Of a DNA stretch of 64,000 bases, positions 27,883 to 38,482 are shown piece after piece. The translations under genes were made by a program, and so were the position numbers. Below the pieces are notes generated by a model that was not told the DNA's origin, did not search any database, and saw only the letters and a program-made list of their open reading frames with translations. The stretch comes from Mycobacterium colombiense (GTDB lineage: Bacteria > Actinomycetota > Actinomycetes > Mycobacteriales > Mycobacteriaceae): assembly GCF_001665835.1 (NCBI RefSeq), contig NZ_LZSX01000034.1:1-64000 (forward strand). The letters run 5' to 3'. The number at the start of each line of letters is the position of its first letter. Position 1 is the stretch's first letter.

Positions 27883-30690
27883 ATGGTTGAGGCATCCGAG
27901 GGCACGCTGGAACCGATCGGCGCCGTGCAGCGCACCCTGGTGGGTCGTGAGGCGACCGAACCGATGCGGGCAGACATCCGGCTGCTGGGCGCCATCCTGG
28001 GCGACACGGTCCGCGAGCAGAACGGACACGAGGTGTTCGAGCTCGTCGAGCGCGCCCGGGTGGAATCGTTCCGGGTGCGCCGCTCCGAGATCGACCGCGC
28101 CGAGCTGGCGCGGATGTTCTTTGGCATCGACATCCACCAGGCCATCCCGGTCATTCGGGCGTTCAGCCACTTCGCGCTGCTGGCCAACGTGGCCGAAGAC
28201 ATCCACCGCGAGCGCCGCCGGGCGATTCACGTCGCCGCCGGCGAAGCGCCGCAGGACAGCAGCCTGGCCGCGACCTACGCCAAACTGGACCGGGCGCAAC
28301 TGGATTCGGCCACCGTCGCCGACGCGCTGAAGGGCGCGGTGGTGGCCCCGGTGATCACGGCGCATCCCACCGAGACCCGCCGGCGCACCGTCTTCGTCAC
28401 CCAGCACCGGATCACCGAGCTGATGCGGCTGCATGCGGAGGGGCACCAAGAGACCGACGAGGGCCGCAACATCGAACTCGAGCTGCGCCGCCAGGTCCTG
28501 ACGCTGTGGCAGACCGCTCTGATCCGGTTGTCCCGGTTGCAGATCACCGACGAGATCGAGGTGGGGCTGCGCTACTACGCCGCCGCGTTCTTCAGGGTGG
28601 TTCCGCAGGTCAACGCCGGGGTGCGTGACGCACTGCGGACGCGCTGGCCCGACGCCGACCTGTTGAACCAGCCGATCCTGCAGCCCGGGTCTTGGATCGG
28701 CGGTGACCGCGACGGCAATCCGAACGTGACGGCCGACGTGGTGCGCCAGGCCACCGGCAACGCCGCGTTCACCGCGCTGGCGCACTACCTGGCCGAACTG
28801 ACCGCCCTGGAACAGGAGCTGTCGATGTCGGCACGCCTGGTCGCGGTCACCCCCGCGCTGTCCGAGCTGGCCGAGGGTTGCGGGGAGCAGGCCCGCGCCG
28901 ACGAGCCCTACCGGCGCGCGGTGCGGGTGATCCGCGCGCGGCTCACCGCGACGGGCGCCGAGATCCTGGACCGGCGACCGCAGCACGAGCTGGACCTGGG
29001 GTTGACGCCGTACGCCGCCCCGGCCGAGGTGCAGGCCGACCTGGACACCATCGATGCGTCGCTGCGCGCGCACGGCAGCGCACTGCTGGCCGACGACCGC
29101 CTGGCGCTGCTGCGAGAAGGCGTGCGCGTCTTCGGGTTTCATCTGTGCGGCCTGGACATGCGGCAAAACTCGGACGTGCACGAGGAAGTGGTCGCCGAGT
29201 TGCTGGCGTGGGCGGGGGTGCATCCGGATTACGGTTCGCTGCCCGAAGACGAGCGGGTCGAGCTGTTGGCCGGCGAGCTGGCCACCCGCCGGCCGCTGGT
29301 CGGCAACCGCTCGGAACTGTCCGAGCTGGCGCACAAAGAGCTGGGCGTGGTGCGCGCGGCCGCGCACGCCATCGAGCGTTACGGGCCGTCGGCCGTACCC
29401 AATTACGTGATCTCCATGTGTCGGTCGGTCTCCGACGTCCTGGAGGCCGCGATCCTGCTCAAGGAGGCGGGCCTGATCGACGCGTCCGGGGATACGCCGT
29501 ACTGCCCGGTGGGCATTTCGCCGCTGTTCGAGACCATCGACGATCTGCACAACGGCGCGACGATCCTGCACGCGATGCTCGAACTCCCGATCTACCGGGC
29601 GCTGGTGGCCGTGCGCGACGACAGCCAGGAAGTGATGCTGGGCTATTCCGACTCCAACAAGGACGGCGGATATCTGGCCTCCAGCTGGGCGGTGTACCGG
29701 GCCGAGCTGGCCCTGGTCGAGGTGGCGCGCAAGACCGGAATCCGGTTGCGGCTCTTCCACGGTCGTGGCGGCACCGTCGGCCGCGGCGGTGGCCCGAGCT
29801 ACGAAGCCATCCTGGCGCAGCCCCCCGGGGCGGTGAACGGCTCGCTCCGGCTCACCGAGCAGGGCGAGGTGATCGCCGCGAAATACGCCGAAGCGCAAGC
29901 GGCGCAACGCAACCTGGAGAGCCTGCTGGCTGCCACGCTGGAATCGACGCTGCTGGATGTGGAGGGATTGGGCGACGCCGCGGAGCCGGCGTATGCGGTG
30001 CTCGACGAGGTGGCCGTGCTGGCGCAGCGCGCCTACGCCGAATTGGTGCACGACACACCGGGTTTCGTCGACTACTTCATGGCCTCCACGCCTGTCAGCG
30101 AGATCGGTTCGCTGAATATCGGCAGCCGGCCCACCTCACGCAAACCCACCCAGTCCATCTCGGACCTGCGCGCCATCCCGTGGGTGCTGGCGTGGAGTCA
30201 GTCGCGGGTCATGCTGCCCGGCTGGTACGGCACCGGGTCGGCATTCGAGCAGTGGATCGCGGCGGGCCCGGAAAGCGAAAGCGAGCGGGTGGACATCCTG
30301 CACGACTTGTACCGGCGCTGGCCGTTTTTCCGCAGCGTGCTGTCGAATCTGGCGCAGGTGCTGGCCAAGAGCGACCTCGGCCTGGCGGCGCGCTACGCCG
30401 AGCTGGTGGACGACGAGGAGTTGCGGCACCGGGTCTTCGACAAGATCGTCGACGAACACCGGCGAACCATCGCCATGCACAAGCTCATCACCGGTCAGGA
30501 CAACCTGCTGGCCGACAACCCCGCGCTGGCGCGTTCGGTGTTCAACCGTTTCCCGTACCTCGAGCCGCTGAATCACCTGCAGGTGGAGTTGCTCCGCCGC
30601 TACCGGTCGGGTGATGACGACGAGTTGGTGCAGCGCGGCATTTTGCTGACGATGAACGGGCTGGCCAGCGCGCTGCGAAACAGCGGCTGA
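27883..30690 (+). CDS. ppc: Phosphoenolpyruvate carboxylase
   Basis: Ppc carboxylates PEP to oxaloacetate and so replenishes the TCA cycle. The 935-residue protein carries all active-site blocks: [13 protein letters not shown] (catalytic His), [32 protein letters not shown], the glycine loop [14 protein letters not shown] and [13 protein letters not shown], ending [13 protein letters not shown] 27883 ([15 protein letters not shown]) is preferred because it fits the M. leprae-type N-terminus I recall and has leaderless promoter spacing; an in-frame ATG at 27835 would add 16 residues. M. tuberculosis is thought to lack ppc and to rely on PckA and pyruvate carboxylase, so its presence separates this organism from that species. 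Confidence 0.96.
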   Translation: MVEASEGTLEPIGAVQRTLVGREATEPMRADIRLLGAILGDTVREQNGHEVFELVERARVESFRVRRSEIDRAELARMFFGIDIHQAIPVIRAFSHFALLANVAEDIHRERRRAIHVAAGEAPQDSSLAATYAKLDRAQLDSATVADALKGAVVAPVITAHPTETRRRTVFVTQHRITELMRLHAEGHQETDEGRNIELELRRQVLTLWQTALIRLSRLQITDEIEVGLRYYAAAFFRVVPQVNAGVRDALRTRWPDADLLNQPILQPGSWIGGDRDGNPNVTADVVRQATGNAAFTALAHYLAELTALEQELSMSARLVAVTPALSELAEGCGEQARADEPYRRAVRVIRARLTATGAEILDRRPQHELDLGLTPYAAPAEVQADLDTIDASLRAHGSALLADDRLALLREGVRVFGFHLCGLDMRQNSDVHEEVVAELLAWAGVHPDYGSLPEDERVELLAGELATRRPLVGNRSELSELAHKELGVVRAAAHAIERYGPSAVPNYVISMCRSVSDVLEAAILLKEAGLIDASGDTPYCPVGISPLFETIDDLHNGATILHAMLELPIYRALVAVRDDSQEVMLGYSDSNKDGGYLASSWAVYRAELALVEVARKTGIRLRLFHGRGGTVGRGGGPSYEAILAQPPGAVNGSLRLTEQGEVIAAKYAEAQAAQRNLESLLAATLESTLLDVEGLGDAAEPAYAVLDEVAVLAQRAYAELVHDTPGFVDYFMASTPVSEIGSLNIGSRPTSRKPTQSISDLRAIPWVLAWSQSRVMLPGWYGTGSAFEQWIAAGPESESERVDILHDLYRRWPFFRSVLSNLAQVLAKSDLGLAARYAELVDDEELRHRVFDKIVDEHRRTIAMHKLITGQDNLLADNPALARSVFNRFPYLEPLNHLQVELLRRYRSGDDDELVQRGILLTMNGLASALRNSG

Positions 30691-30765
30691 TAACCCGCGA
30701 ATCGGTCACCCGGCCGGCCCGCTCGCGAATACCCTGAATCGACGCGACGCCGACCGAGGAGAGCA

Positions 30766-31557
30766 GTGAGCGGATCCGGACTACCCCTGTGGCTATTTCT
30801 GGTTTCTGTCATCGCCGTGGCGATCGTGATCGCGGTGGGCTCCATCTGGCTGGGAAACCGCGTCCTGCCGATGGAGCGGTACGGGAAGGAACCGAACCCG
30901 GCGATCGGCTCGTTCCTTACCGTCGTCGGGTTCATCTACGGCGCCCTGCTGGGCTTCACCGTGGTGGCCACCTGGGAACACTTCTCGTCCACCCAGGTCG
31001 TCGTGTCCGGCGAGGCATCGGCCCTGACGACGATGTATCGGCAGACCGTCGCGATGCCCGAACCGGAGCGCACCGAAGTTCAGGAGCTGTTGCGCAAGTA
31101 CGCGAGCGCGGTGGCGGGCCCGGAGTGGAACAAGCAGCGCAACGACGGCGCGCGCACCGCGATCACCCGGATGTATCGCACCGTCGGGCGCCAGCAGCCC
31201 AATATCGCGGCCAAGCCGATCAATCAGCAATTCCTCAACCAGTTGAGTGTGCTGGCGTCCGATCGCAACGAGCGGATCGTGGGCACCAAGCCGCGGATAC
31301 CCGCCCTGATGTGGGCGGGCCTGATCCTCGGTGCGGTTGTGCTGGTTGCGTTTACGGGTTTCCTGCGGATGGGCGGCACCGTCGGCCACGTCATCGTGTC
31401 CGGCACGGTCGCGGTTCTGCTGGGTGTGCTGCTGTGCGTCGTGTTCCAACTCGACCACTCGTACGCGACCGATCAGCGAATCACGTCCGGGCCTTTCCAG
31501 CACGCGCTGGACATCTTCGACTCGGTCGACAACGACAGCCGTTACTTCCCGCGCTGA
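30766..31557 (+). CDS. DUF4239 (bestrophin-like) membrane protein
   Basis: A 263-residue membrane protein. Hydrophobic segments lie at about 6-28, 47-68, 178-200 and 207-230, with a soluble central region (residues about 85-175) between the two pairs. This layout and the GFIYGALLGFTVVATWE block match the DUF4239/bestrophin-like family, which is uncharacterised but may be an anion channel relative. GTG 30766 follows GAGGAGAG. It is isolated between ppc (75 bp upstream) and an aldo/keto reductase (107 bp downstream). Confidence 0.85.
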   Translation: MSGSGLPLWLFLVSVIAVAIVIAVGSIWLGNRVLPMERYGKEPNPAIGSFLTVVGFIYGALLGFTVVATWEHFSSTQVVVSGEASALTTMYRQTVAMPEPERTEVQELLRKYASAVAGPEWNKQRNDGARTAITRMYRTVGRQQPNIAAKPINQQFLNQLSVLASDRNERIVGTKPRIPALMWAGLILGAVVLVAFTGFLRMGGTVGHVIVSGTVAVLLGVLLCVVFQLDHSYATDQRITSGPFQHALDIFDSVDNDSRYFPR

Positions 31558-31664
31558 GCATTGACGTTGCGGGCCGCGGCATCGGCCTGGTTATGGTTGA
31601 GTTCGGGGGCTCGGCCGCACCGGCCGCATACGCAGTGGACGTCTATGCAACGGGGAGGTTGGCA

Positions 31665-32651
31665 TTGAAGACCATCACATTCGGCAAGACGGGGCTCGAG
31701 GTTTCCCGGTTGGCGTTCGGTACCTGGGAGTTTTGTAGTGACTGGGGCCATGCCGACGAGGAGGCCGCGATCGCCATGATCCGCAGCGCTCGCGAGCTCG
31801 GCATCAACTTCTTCGACACCGCGCAGCAATACGGATTCGGCGCGTCCGAACGCCTGCTGGGCAAGGCCCTTCGCGACGATCTCAAGAAATCCCGGGACGA
31901 GGTGGTGATCGCCACCAAGGGCGGCCTGCGTGCCACCGACAACGGCCTGGTTCGCGACGGCAGCCGGAAATGGCTGCGCGAAGGCGTGGAGTCCAGCCTG
32001 AACGCGCTGGGCATCGACCACATCGACGTCTACCTGGTGCACTGGCCCGACCCCAACACCCCGGCCGCCGACACCGCCGGGGCGCTCGCAGAACTGGTGT
32101 CGGAAGGCAAGATTCGCCACGTGGGTGTGTCGAACTACGACACCGCGCAGGTGCGCGAGTTTTCCGAGACGCTGCCGGTGGAAGTGGTGCAGCCGCCCTA
32201 CCACCTGTTCCGTCGCGATATCGAAGACGAGCTGCTGCCGTATGCGCGCGAGCACGACATCGGGGTGATGGTGTACGGGCCGCTGGCGCACGGTCTGCTG
32301 ACCGGCACGATGAAGCCCGACACCAGCTTCGCCGCCCAGGACTGGCGCGGCAAGAGCGACATCTTCAGCGGCGACGGCTATCTGCGCAACCTGGAAGTCG
32401 TTGCGCGCCTTGAGGCTCTGGCCGCCGGCCTGGGCGTGACAATCAGCCAGCTGGCCATCGCGCGGGCCATCGCGCAGCCGGGTGTGCACGTCGCCATCGT
32501 CGGGGCCCAGCACCTGCAATACCTGCAGGAAAGCTCTCGTGCGGCCGACGTCACCCTGTCCGAAGGCGACCTCGTTGCCATCGACGAGATCCTCGGGGCG
32601 GCGACACCGGTCGGCGGCCCCTACCCCGAGATGCACCAGAAGGCGAGCTAG
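31665..32651 (+). CDS. Aldo/keto reductase
   Basis: A 328-residue NADPH-dependent aldo/keto reductase. The catalytic tetrad is seen as Asp in NFFDTAQQYG, Tyr in the same block, Lys in IATKGG and His in YLVHWPDP. The rest follows the (beta/alpha)8 barrel, with VGVSNYD and AIVGAQHLQYLQE. TTG 31665 is chosen because GGGGAGG lies 7 nt upstream and the product begins KTITFGKTGLEVSRLAFG, the normal family start. An in-frame ATG at 31593 would add an atypical 24-residue leader. The substrate is unknown. It converges with the next gene with 1 bp between them. Confidence 0.88.
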   Translation: MKTITFGKTGLEVSRLAFGTWEFCSDWGHADEEAAIAMIRSARELGINFFDTAQQYGFGASERLLGKALRDDLKKSRDEVVIATKGGLRATDNGLVRDGSRKWLREGVESSLNALGIDHIDVYLVHWPDPNTPAADTAGALAELVSEGKIRHVGVSNYDTAQVREFSETLPVEVVQPPYHLFRRDIEDELLPYAREHDIGVMVYGPLAHGLLTGTMKPDTSFAAQDWRGKSDIFSGDGYLRNLEVVARLEALAAGLGVTISQLAIARAIAQPGVHVAIVGAQHLQYLQESSRAADVTLSEGDLVAIDEILGAATPVGGPYPEMHQKAS

Positions 32652-32652
32652 C

Positions 32653-33582
32653 TCAGCCCTTCAGCAGCTCGCCGACGTGCGCGGTGACCGAATCGGTGAG
32701 GCCCTGCAGGTCGTAACCTCCTTCGAGCACCGCCACCAGCCTGCCGTCGCACAGCTTTTCGGCCGTCGTCATCAATTCCCTGGTGACCCAGGCGAAGTCG
32801 GCGGCCGTCATGGTCAGCGAGCCGAGCGGATCGCGTTCGTGGGCGTCGAAACCCGCGGACACGATGATCAGCTCGGGTGAAAACGCCTGCAGCGCGGGCA
32901 GTATGCGGTCCTGAAAGGCGGCGCGCAATTCGGCGCCGCCGTCACCGGCTGCCAGCGGCGAATTGAAGATGTTGCCGACGCCGGTTTCTCGCACCGCGCC
33001 GGTCCCGGGGAACAGCGGCATCTGATGCGTGGACGCGTAGAGCACACTGGGGTCGGAGTAGAAGATCTGCTGGGTGCCGTTGCCGTGATGGACGTCGAAA
33101 TCGACGATGGCGACCCGCGTCAGGCCGTGTTTGCGCTGTGCGTGACGCGCGCCGATGCTGATGTTGTTGAACAGGCAGAAGCCCATGGCCCGCTCGGTTT
33201 CGGCGTGATGGCCCGGCGGGCGGCACGCGACGAACGCGTTCTGCGCTTCCCCGGCCAGCACCCGGTCCACGGCCTGCAGCGTGGCGCCCACCCCGCGCAG
33301 CGCCGTCTCCCAGGTCGAGGGCTCCATCATGGTGTCGCCGCCGTCGAGGTAGACGTAACCGTCGTCGGGCCGCGCGGCTTCCAGCGCGTCCACGTAGCGA
33401 TTCGAGTGCACGTAGCGCGTCGTGGCCAGGTCGGCCGGCTCGGCCTCCTCGCGCACCAGGGCGTCGAACTGCGGACGGCTCAGCGCCGCCTGCACCGCGC
33501 GGTAGCGGTCCGGCCGCTCCGGATGGCCGGGAGCCGTCCGATGGGCGGCGAAGGCGGAGTGATGCAGCAGCAACGTGGCCAT
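32653..33582 (-). CDS. Histone-deacetylase-family (acetylpolyamine amidohydrolase-like) hydrolase
   Basis: A 309-residue zinc amidohydrolase of the HDAC superfamily, class II-like. Conserved elements are the N-terminal HPERPDRYRAV, the charge-relay His pair in RPPGHHAE, zinc ligands in IVDFDVHHGNGTQ and SAGFDAHERDPLG, and the glycine-rich VAVLEGGYDL. Bacterial members deacetylate polyamines, acetoin-related or lysine substrates; the substrate here is unknown. It is the downstream gene of a short minus-strand pair with the coiled-coil protein 20 bp away. Confidence 0.92.
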   Translation of the reverse strand: MATLLLHHSAFAAHRTAPGHPERPDRYRAVQAALSRPQFDALVREEAEPADLATTRYVHSNRYVDALEAARPDDGYVYLDGGDTMMEPSTWETALRGVGATLQAVDRVLAGEAQNAFVACRPPGHHAETERAMGFCLFNNISIGARHAQRKHGLTRVAIVDFDVHHGNGTQQIFYSDPSVLYASTHQMPLFPGTGAVRETGVGNIFNSPLAAGDGGAELRAAFQDRILPALQAFSPELIIVSAGFDAHERDPLGSLTMTAADFAWVTRELMTTAEKLCDGRLVAVLEGGYDLQGLTDSVTAHVGELLKG

Positions 33583-33602
33583 CGAGGGTCCTGCCGAGGT
33601 GC

Positions 33603-34001
33603 CTACTGGACGGTCCGGTTGCGCAGCCTGTCCACGAAGCCGCGCACCGCGTGTTCGGTGATCGCCAGCGGAGAGATCATGGTCTCGCCAACCTTCACCA
33701 TCTCGTCGACCCGCGCGACGATGGCTTCCACCGGCTCTACCAGCACGATCAGCCGCTTGGCCAGGTCATCCAGGCTGGTCATGGTGCCGTCCAGGTGATC
33801 CAGGCCCGCCTCCAGGCGCTCGACCGTGGCGTTCAGGGCGGAAAGCGAACTGCTGAGCTCCTTCATGGTGGTGCTCAAACCGTCGAGGACGTCTTCAACC
33901 TGCTCCACCGTCTTGTCGGCGTTCAACGCGGCCTGGGTGAGCGTCTTGATCCGGCTTCGCTCTTGCCCCCCGCGCACGGTTCTGTCTGCCATGTCCGTCA
34001 T
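33603..34001 (-). CDS. Small coiled-coil protein (Rv1444c type), function unknown
   Basis: A 132-residue protein with a nearly continuous helical, heptad-patterned core from about residue 20 to 100 (VEQVEDVLDGLSTTMKEL, LDHLDGTMTSLDDL), so a coiled-coil dimer is likely. It lacks a signal peptide. It sits where M. tuberculosis has Rv1444c, next to the pentose-phosphate operon, but a hairpin separates it from pgl, so co-transcription may be partial. The start may be ATG 34001 or ATG 33992. No function is known to me. Confidence 0.78.
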   Translation of the reverse strand: MTDMADRTVRGGQERSRIKTLTQAALNADKTVEQVEDVLDGLSTTMKELSSSLSALNATVERLEAGLDHLDGTMTSLDDLAKRLIVLVEPVEAIVARVDEMVKVGETMISPLAITEHAVRGFVDRLRNRTVQ

Positions 34002-34053
34002 TATGACCCGCCCGGCGCGGGCGGGAGCCCGAAGGGATGCACCACCGTCGAAA

Positions 34054-34075
34054 GCGCTAGCTGATGCGCTAGCGC
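34054..34075 (-). terminator. Hairpin downstream of pgl, probable terminator
   Basis: GCGCTAGC (34054-34061) and GCTAGCGC (34068-34075) form an 8-bp GC-rich stem with a 6-nt loop, flanked by AAA on the left and GTTT on the right. Read on the minus strand this is a stem followed by TTT, located about 13 bp after the pgl stop. It probably ends the tkt-tal-zwf-opcA-pgl transcript. Confidence 0.55.
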
Positions 34076-34088
34076 GTTTCAGAACTGG

Positions 34089-34844
34089 TCACGCTACGCC
34101 GGATGGGTTCGACGGCAGCTTGGCCGCGGCGTCCTCGTCGAGCAGCCACAGCGTGGTGTCCAGCCCGACCGCCCCGGCGGCCGGCACCGAGACCGGTGCG
34201 GCGCCACCGACTGCGGCGGCCACCGCGTCGGCCTTGCCGCCGCCGGTCACCAGCAGCCACACCTCGCGCGACCGTGCAATGGCGGGCAGCGTCAAGGTGA
34301 TTCGTTGCGGCGGCGGCTTGGGGGAGTCGTCGACCGACACCACCATGCGGGCGGTTTCGAGCACCGCCGGGGTGTCAGGGAACAGCGAGTTGATGTGGCC
34401 CTCGGGTCCCATGCCCAGCAGGTGCACGTCGAAATTCGGAACCGGCTCGCCGGGCGCGGCGTTGGCGGCAAGCAACTGCTCGTAGGACAGCGCCGCCGCG
34501 GCGAGGTCGCTGCCGAACTCCCCGTCACTGGCCGGCATCGGGTGCACCTGGCTGGACGGGATGTCGACGTGGGAGAGCAACGCGGCGCGGGCCTGCTTTT
34601 CGTTGCGCTCGTCGTCGTCCTCGGGGACGTAGCGTTCGTCGCCCCAGAACAGATGCACCTTCGACCAGTCGATCTCGCGTCCCACCAACGACTTCAACAG
34701 CCCGATGCCGTTGCCGCCGCCGGTCAGCACGATGAGCGCTCGGCCCCGCGCCGCCACGGCGTTCGCGATGGTGTCGGTCAGCCGGGTCGCGGCGGCGTCG
34801 ACCAGGGTCTGGCCGTCCGGGAAAACTTCGATGTCGGTGCTCAC
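34089..34844 (-). CDS. pgl: 6-phosphogluconolactonase
   Basis: Hydrolyses 6-phosphogluconolactone in the oxidative pentose-phosphate pathway (also called devB). The 251-residue protein has the sugar-phosphate isomerase-like fold with [26 protein letters not shown] and [16 protein letters not shown] (catalytic His). GTG 34844 overlaps the opcA stop (GTGA), so translation is coupled. It is the last gene of the operon, and a hairpin follows. Confidence 0.96.
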   Translation of the reverse strand: MSTDIEVFPDGQTLVDAAATRLTDTIANAVAARGRALIVLTGGGNGIGLLKSLVGREIDWSKVHLFWGDERYVPEDDDERNEKQARAALLSHVDIPSSQVHPMPASDGEFGSDLAAAALSYEQLLAANAAPGEPVPNFDVHLLGMGPEGHINSLFPDTPAVLETARMVVSVDDSPKPPPQRITLTLPAIARSREVWLLVTGGGKADAVAAAVGGAAPVSVPAAGAVGLDTTLWLLDEDAAAKLPSNPSGVA

Positions 34845-35752
34845 ACGTATTGCACTTTCTCAATGCCCTCGAGCGCTGATTGGTATATCTCGTCGGCATC
34901 CAGTCGGCGCAGGTCTTCGGCGAGGCATTCACCGGTTTCCCTGCGCGCCAAGGGGAGTAGGGCGTCCGGCCGGGACGTCCGGCTCAACGTGGCCGTCCTT
35001 CCTTCCTGCGGGCGGCTCAAGACGATGGTCTCGCTCTTGCGCACCAGTTCGATCTTGAGCTCGCCGACCGCCCGGCGCACCGGGCCGTCGATCCGGCTGG
35101 CCAGCCACCCCGCCAGGACGTCCAGGGCGGGCTCGGTTGCCAGACCGGACACCAGCGCCGACTCGATCGGTTCGTGCGGCGTCAGGTCGACTGCCGAGGT
35201 GAGCAGCGCGCGCCAGTAGGTGATCCGCGCCCAGGCGAGGTCGGTGTCGCCCGCGGTGTATCCGGGCAGCCGGCTCTTGATGGCCGCCAACGGGTCGATC
35301 CCGTTCGTCGCGTCGGTGATGCGCCGAATCGCCAACCGGCCCAACGGATCTTGCGCGGGGACCGCCGGCGCGACATCGGGCCACCAGGCCACCACCGGGA
35401 TGTCGGGCAGCAGGAAGGGGGTGACCACGCTGGCCGCGTGGCCGGACAGCGCGCCGGACAGCCGCAGCACCACGACTTCGCTGGCGCCGGTGTCCCCGCC
35501 GGCGCGCAGCTGCGCGTCCAGGCGCGGTTTGTCCGCATACGGATTGCCCCGCATCGTCACGATGATCCGGCTGGGGTGTTCGTGGCTGGCGTTGTTGGCC
35601 GCTTTCAGCGATTCTTCGAGGATCTCCTCGCTGTCCGGCGCGATGATCAGGGTCAGCACCCGGCCCATCGCGACGGCACCGACCCTTTCACGCAGGTCGT
35701 CGAGCTTCTTGTTGACCGCCGTGGTGGTGGTGTCCGCCATATCAATGATCAC
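34841..35752 (-). CDS. opcA: Glucose-6-phosphate dehydrogenase assembly protein OpcA
   Basis: A 303-residue OpcA, which promotes assembly or activation of the Zwf oligomer. Characteristic stretches are [43 protein letters not shown] and [12 protein letters not shown]. It lies directly after zwf (51 bp) and overlaps pgl by 4 bp, as in M. tuberculosis Rv1446c. A GXGXXG-type site is not seen; OpcA is not itself a dehydrogenase. ATG 35752 gives the orthologue-like start [13 protein letters not shown]. Confidence 0.96.
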   Translation of the reverse strand: MIIDMADTTTTAVNKKLDDLRERVGAVAMGRVLTLIIAPDSEEILEESLKAANNASHEHPSRIIVTMRGNPYADKPRLDAQLRAGGDTGASEVVVLRLSGALSGHAASVVTPFLLPDIPVVAWWPDVAPAVPAQDPLGRLAIRRITDATNGIDPLAAIKSRLPGYTAGDTDLAWARITYWRALLTSAVDLTPHEPIESALVSGLATEPALDVLAGWLASRIDGPVRRAVGELKIELVRKSETIVLSRPQEGRTATLSRTSRPDALLPLARRETGECLAEDLRRLDADEIYQSALEGIEKVQYV

Positions 35753-35803
35753 GGGCGCCGCTCCTCCTCATCGCTGCGCTCTGCATCGTCACGGCGCGGA
35801 TCA

Positions 35804-37348
35804 TCAGGGCCGCCGCCATTCCCGGCCGGTGCGGTGCAGCATCTCGAAGGCGGAATCCGGGCCCCAGGTGCCCGCATCGTACGGTTCGGGTTTACCACCG
35901 GACGCCCAGTTATCGAGCACGGGATCGAGTATGTCCCAGGCCAATTCGACCTCTTCGTTGACTGGGAACAGCGACGGTTCGCCCAGCAGCACGTCGAGGA
36001 TCAGCTGTTCGTAGGCTTCTGGAGATTCCTCGGCGAACGCCGAGCCGTAGGAGAAGTCCATGTTGACGTCGCGGACTTCCATCGCGGTGCCGGGCACCTT
36101 GGAGCCGAACCGCAGCGTGACGCCTTCGTCGGGCTGCACCCGGATCACCATGGCATTGGCGCCCAGCTCGTCGGTCATGGTCGCGTCGAACGGCAGGTGC
36201 GGTGCACGCTTGAAGATCAGGGCGATCTCGGTCACCCTGCGGCCCAAGCGTTTTCCGGTGCGCAGGTAGAAGGGCACCCCGGCCCAGCGGCGGGTGTCCA
36301 CCTCGAGCGTGATGGCGGCGAACGTCTCGGTGGTCGAGTCCTTGGCGAACCCTTCCTCGTCGAGCAGCCCGACGACCTTCTCGCCGCCCTGCCAGCCCGC
36401 GGTGTACTGCCCGCGGCTGGTGGTCTCGTCGAGCGGCTCGGCGAGCTGGGTGGCCGAGAGGACCTTGATCTTCTCGGCCTGTAGCGCCGACGGGCTGAAG
36501 CTGACCGGCTCCTCCATCGCGGTCAGGGCCAGCAGCTGCATCAGGTGGTTCTGGATGACGTCGCGCGCGGCACCGATGCCGTCGTAGTAGCCGGCCCGGC
36601 CGCCCAGACCGATGTCCTCGGCCATGGTGATCTGCACGTGGTCGACGTAGTGCGCGTTCCAGATCGGATCGAACAACTGGTTGGCGAACCGCAGCGCCAG
36701 GATGTTGCGGACCGTCTCCTTGCCCAGGTAGTGGTCGATCCGGAACACCGATTCCTCCGGAAAGACCGTGTTGACAGCCTTGTTCAGGGCCTGCGCGCTC
36801 TCCAGGTCGTGACCGAACGGCTTCTCGATGACCACCCGGCTCCACCGCTCGCCCTGCGGGCGCGCCAAGCCGGACTTGTGCAACTGCTCGCACACCACCG
36901 GGAAGGACTTGGGCGGGATGGCCAGATAGAAGGCGTGGTTGCCGCCGGTGCCGCGCTCGGCGTCCAGCTTGTCCAGGGTCTCGGCCAGCCGGCCGAACGC
37001 CTCGTCATCATCGAAAGCGCCTGGCACGAAACGGAATCCCTCGGCCAGCCGATCCCAGTTCTCCTGCCGGAAGGGGGTGCGGCAGTGCTCCTTGACGGCC
37101 TCGTGCACCACCTTGCCGAAATCCTGCGTGCTCCAATCCCGGCGGGCGAAGCCCACCAAGGAGAAGCTGGGCGGCAGCAGCCCGCGATTGGCCAGGTCGT
37201 AGATCGCCGGCATGACCTTCTTGCGGGCCAGGTCGCCGGTGACGCCGAAGATCACCATCCCGCACGGCCCCGCGATCCGCGGGAGCCGCTTGTCGCGCTT
37301 GTCCCGTAACGGGTTATGCCATTGTTGCGCGGAGCGGGCTGGGCTCAT
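35804..37348 (-). CDS. zwf: Glucose-6-phosphate 1-dehydrogenase
   Basis: Oxidises glucose-6-phosphate to 6-phosphogluconolactone, making NADPH (or reduced F420/NAD depending on the isoform). The 514-residue protein shows the coenzyme motif [16 protein letters not shown] and the active-site RIDHYLGKE, followed by [17 protein letters not shown] 37348 ([14 protein letters not shown]) overlaps the tal stop by 4 bp and gives the same 514-residue length as Rv1447c (zwf2). A longer frame starting at 37399 lies in tal and is rejected. Confidence 0.97.
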   Translation of the reverse strand: MSPARSAQQWHNPLRDKRDKRLPRIAGPCGMVIFGVTGDLARKKVMPAIYDLANRGLLPPSFSLVGFARRDWSTQDFGKVVHEAVKEHCRTPFRQENWDRLAEGFRFVPGAFDDDEAFGRLAETLDKLDAERGTGGNHAFYLAIPPKSFPVVCEQLHKSGLARPQGERWSRVVIEKPFGHDLESAQALNKAVNTVFPEESVFRIDHYLGKETVRNILALRFANQLFDPIWNAHYVDHVQITMAEDIGLGGRAGYYDGIGAARDVIQNHLMQLLALTAMEEPVSFSPSALQAEKIKVLSATQLAEPLDETTSRGQYTAGWQGGEKVVGLLDEEGFAKDSTTETFAAITLEVDTRRWAGVPFYLRTGKRLGRRVTEIALIFKRAPHLPFDATMTDELGANAMVIRVQPDEGVTLRFGSKVPGTAMEVRDVNMDFSYGSAFAEESPEAYEQLILDVLLGEPSLFPVNEEVELAWDILDPVLDNWASGGKPEPYDAGTWGPDSAFEMLHRTGREWRRP

Positions 37349-38466
37349 TTCGAGGCGGAACCCAGCTGCTTCTGTGTTTCCTCCAGCAGCTCGGTCCACG
37401 AATCCACGAACTTCTCGACGCCCTCGTTCTCCAGCACCACGAACACATCCGGCAGGTCGATCCCGACCGCCGACAGCTTGTCGAACACCTGCTGGGCGTC
37501 GCCGGCGGTGCCAGAGACCGTGTCGCCCTTGATCTCGCCGTGATCGGCGACGGCGTCAATGGTCTTCTCCGGCATAGTGTTCACCGTGTTGGGCGCCACC
37601 AGTTCGGTGACATAGAGGGTGTCGGAGTAGTCGGGGTTCTTGACGCCGGTGGACGCCCACAGCGGACGCTGCACGCGGGCCCCGTCGGCCTTGAGTGACT
37701 CGTAGCGGTCGCCACCCTCGAACACCTCCTGGTAGGCCGCGTAGGCCAGCCGGGCATTTGCCACGCCGGCCTGCCCGCGCAGCGCGAGCGCGTCCTCGCT
37801 GCCGATCTTCTCCAGCCGCTTGTCGATCTCGGTGTCCACCCGGGAAACGAAAAATGAAGCCACCGAATGGATCTTGGACAGGTCGTGTCCGGCCTCGCGG
37901 GCCTTCTCCAGGCCGGCCAGGTAGGCGTCCATCACGGCCCGGTGCCGTTCGACGGAGAAGATCAGCGTGACGTTGACCGAAATCCCTTCGGCCAGAACGG
38001 CGGTGATGGCCGGGATGCCGGCCTTGGTGGCCGGGATCTTGATGAACAGGTTCGGCCGGTCGACGATCTTCCACAGCTCGACGGCCTGCGCGACGGTCTT
38101 GTCGGTCTCGGCCGCCAGGCGCGGGTCGACCTCGATGGACACCCGGCCGTCCACGCCGTCGGAGGCTTCCCACTCACGCTTGAGCACGTCGCACGCGTTG
38201 CGGACGTCGTCGGTGGTGACGGTGCGGATGGTGGCGTCGACGTCGGCGCCGCGCTCGGCCAGCTCGGCGACCTGGCCGTCGTAGGAATCGCCCTCCGCCA
38301 ACGCTTTCTGGAAGATCGACGGGTTGGTGGTCACCCCGACGACGCTCTTGGTGTCGATCAGCTCCTGCAGGTTGCCGGACTGCAGCCGCTGACGCGACAG
38401 GTCGTCAAGCCAGACGGATACGCCGGCGGCGGACAGCGCCGCCAGATTCGGGTTCTGAGCGGTCAT
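37345..38466 (-). CDS. tal: Transaldolase
   Basis: A 373-residue transaldolase B-type enzyme that moves a dihydroxyacetone unit between sugar phosphates. The Schiff-base Lys is in [24 protein letters not shown] and [17 protein letters not shown] are family blocks. The long C-terminal part is usual in actinobacterial Tal. It is preceded by tkt with a 16-bp gap and overlaps zwf by 4 bp (ATGA). Confidence 0.97.
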   Translation of the reverse strand: MTAQNPNLAALSAAGVSVWLDDLSRQRLQSGNLQELIDTKSVVGVTTNPSIFQKALAEGDSYDGQVAELAERGADVDATIRTVTTDDVRNACDVLKREWEASDGVDGRVSIEVDPRLAAETDKTVAQAVELWKIVDRPNLFIKIPATKAGIPAITAVLAEGISVNVTLIFSVERHRAVMDAYLAGLEKAREAGHDLSKIHSVASFFVSRVDTEIDKRLEKIGSEDALALRGQAGVANARLAYAAYQEVFEGGDRYESLKADGARVQRPLWASTGVKNPDYSDTLYVTELVAPNTVNTMPEKTIDAVADHGEIKGDTVSGTAGDAQQVFDKLSAVGIDLPDVFVVLENEGVEKFVDSWTELLEETQKQLGSASK

Positions 38467-38482
38467 GTGAATTACCCTTTCC

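Noticed and set aside
26827..30051. A 1074-codon minus-strand frame across ppc
   Set aside because: Only the last 316 residues show family motifs; the rest is the antisense of ppc in high-GC sequence.
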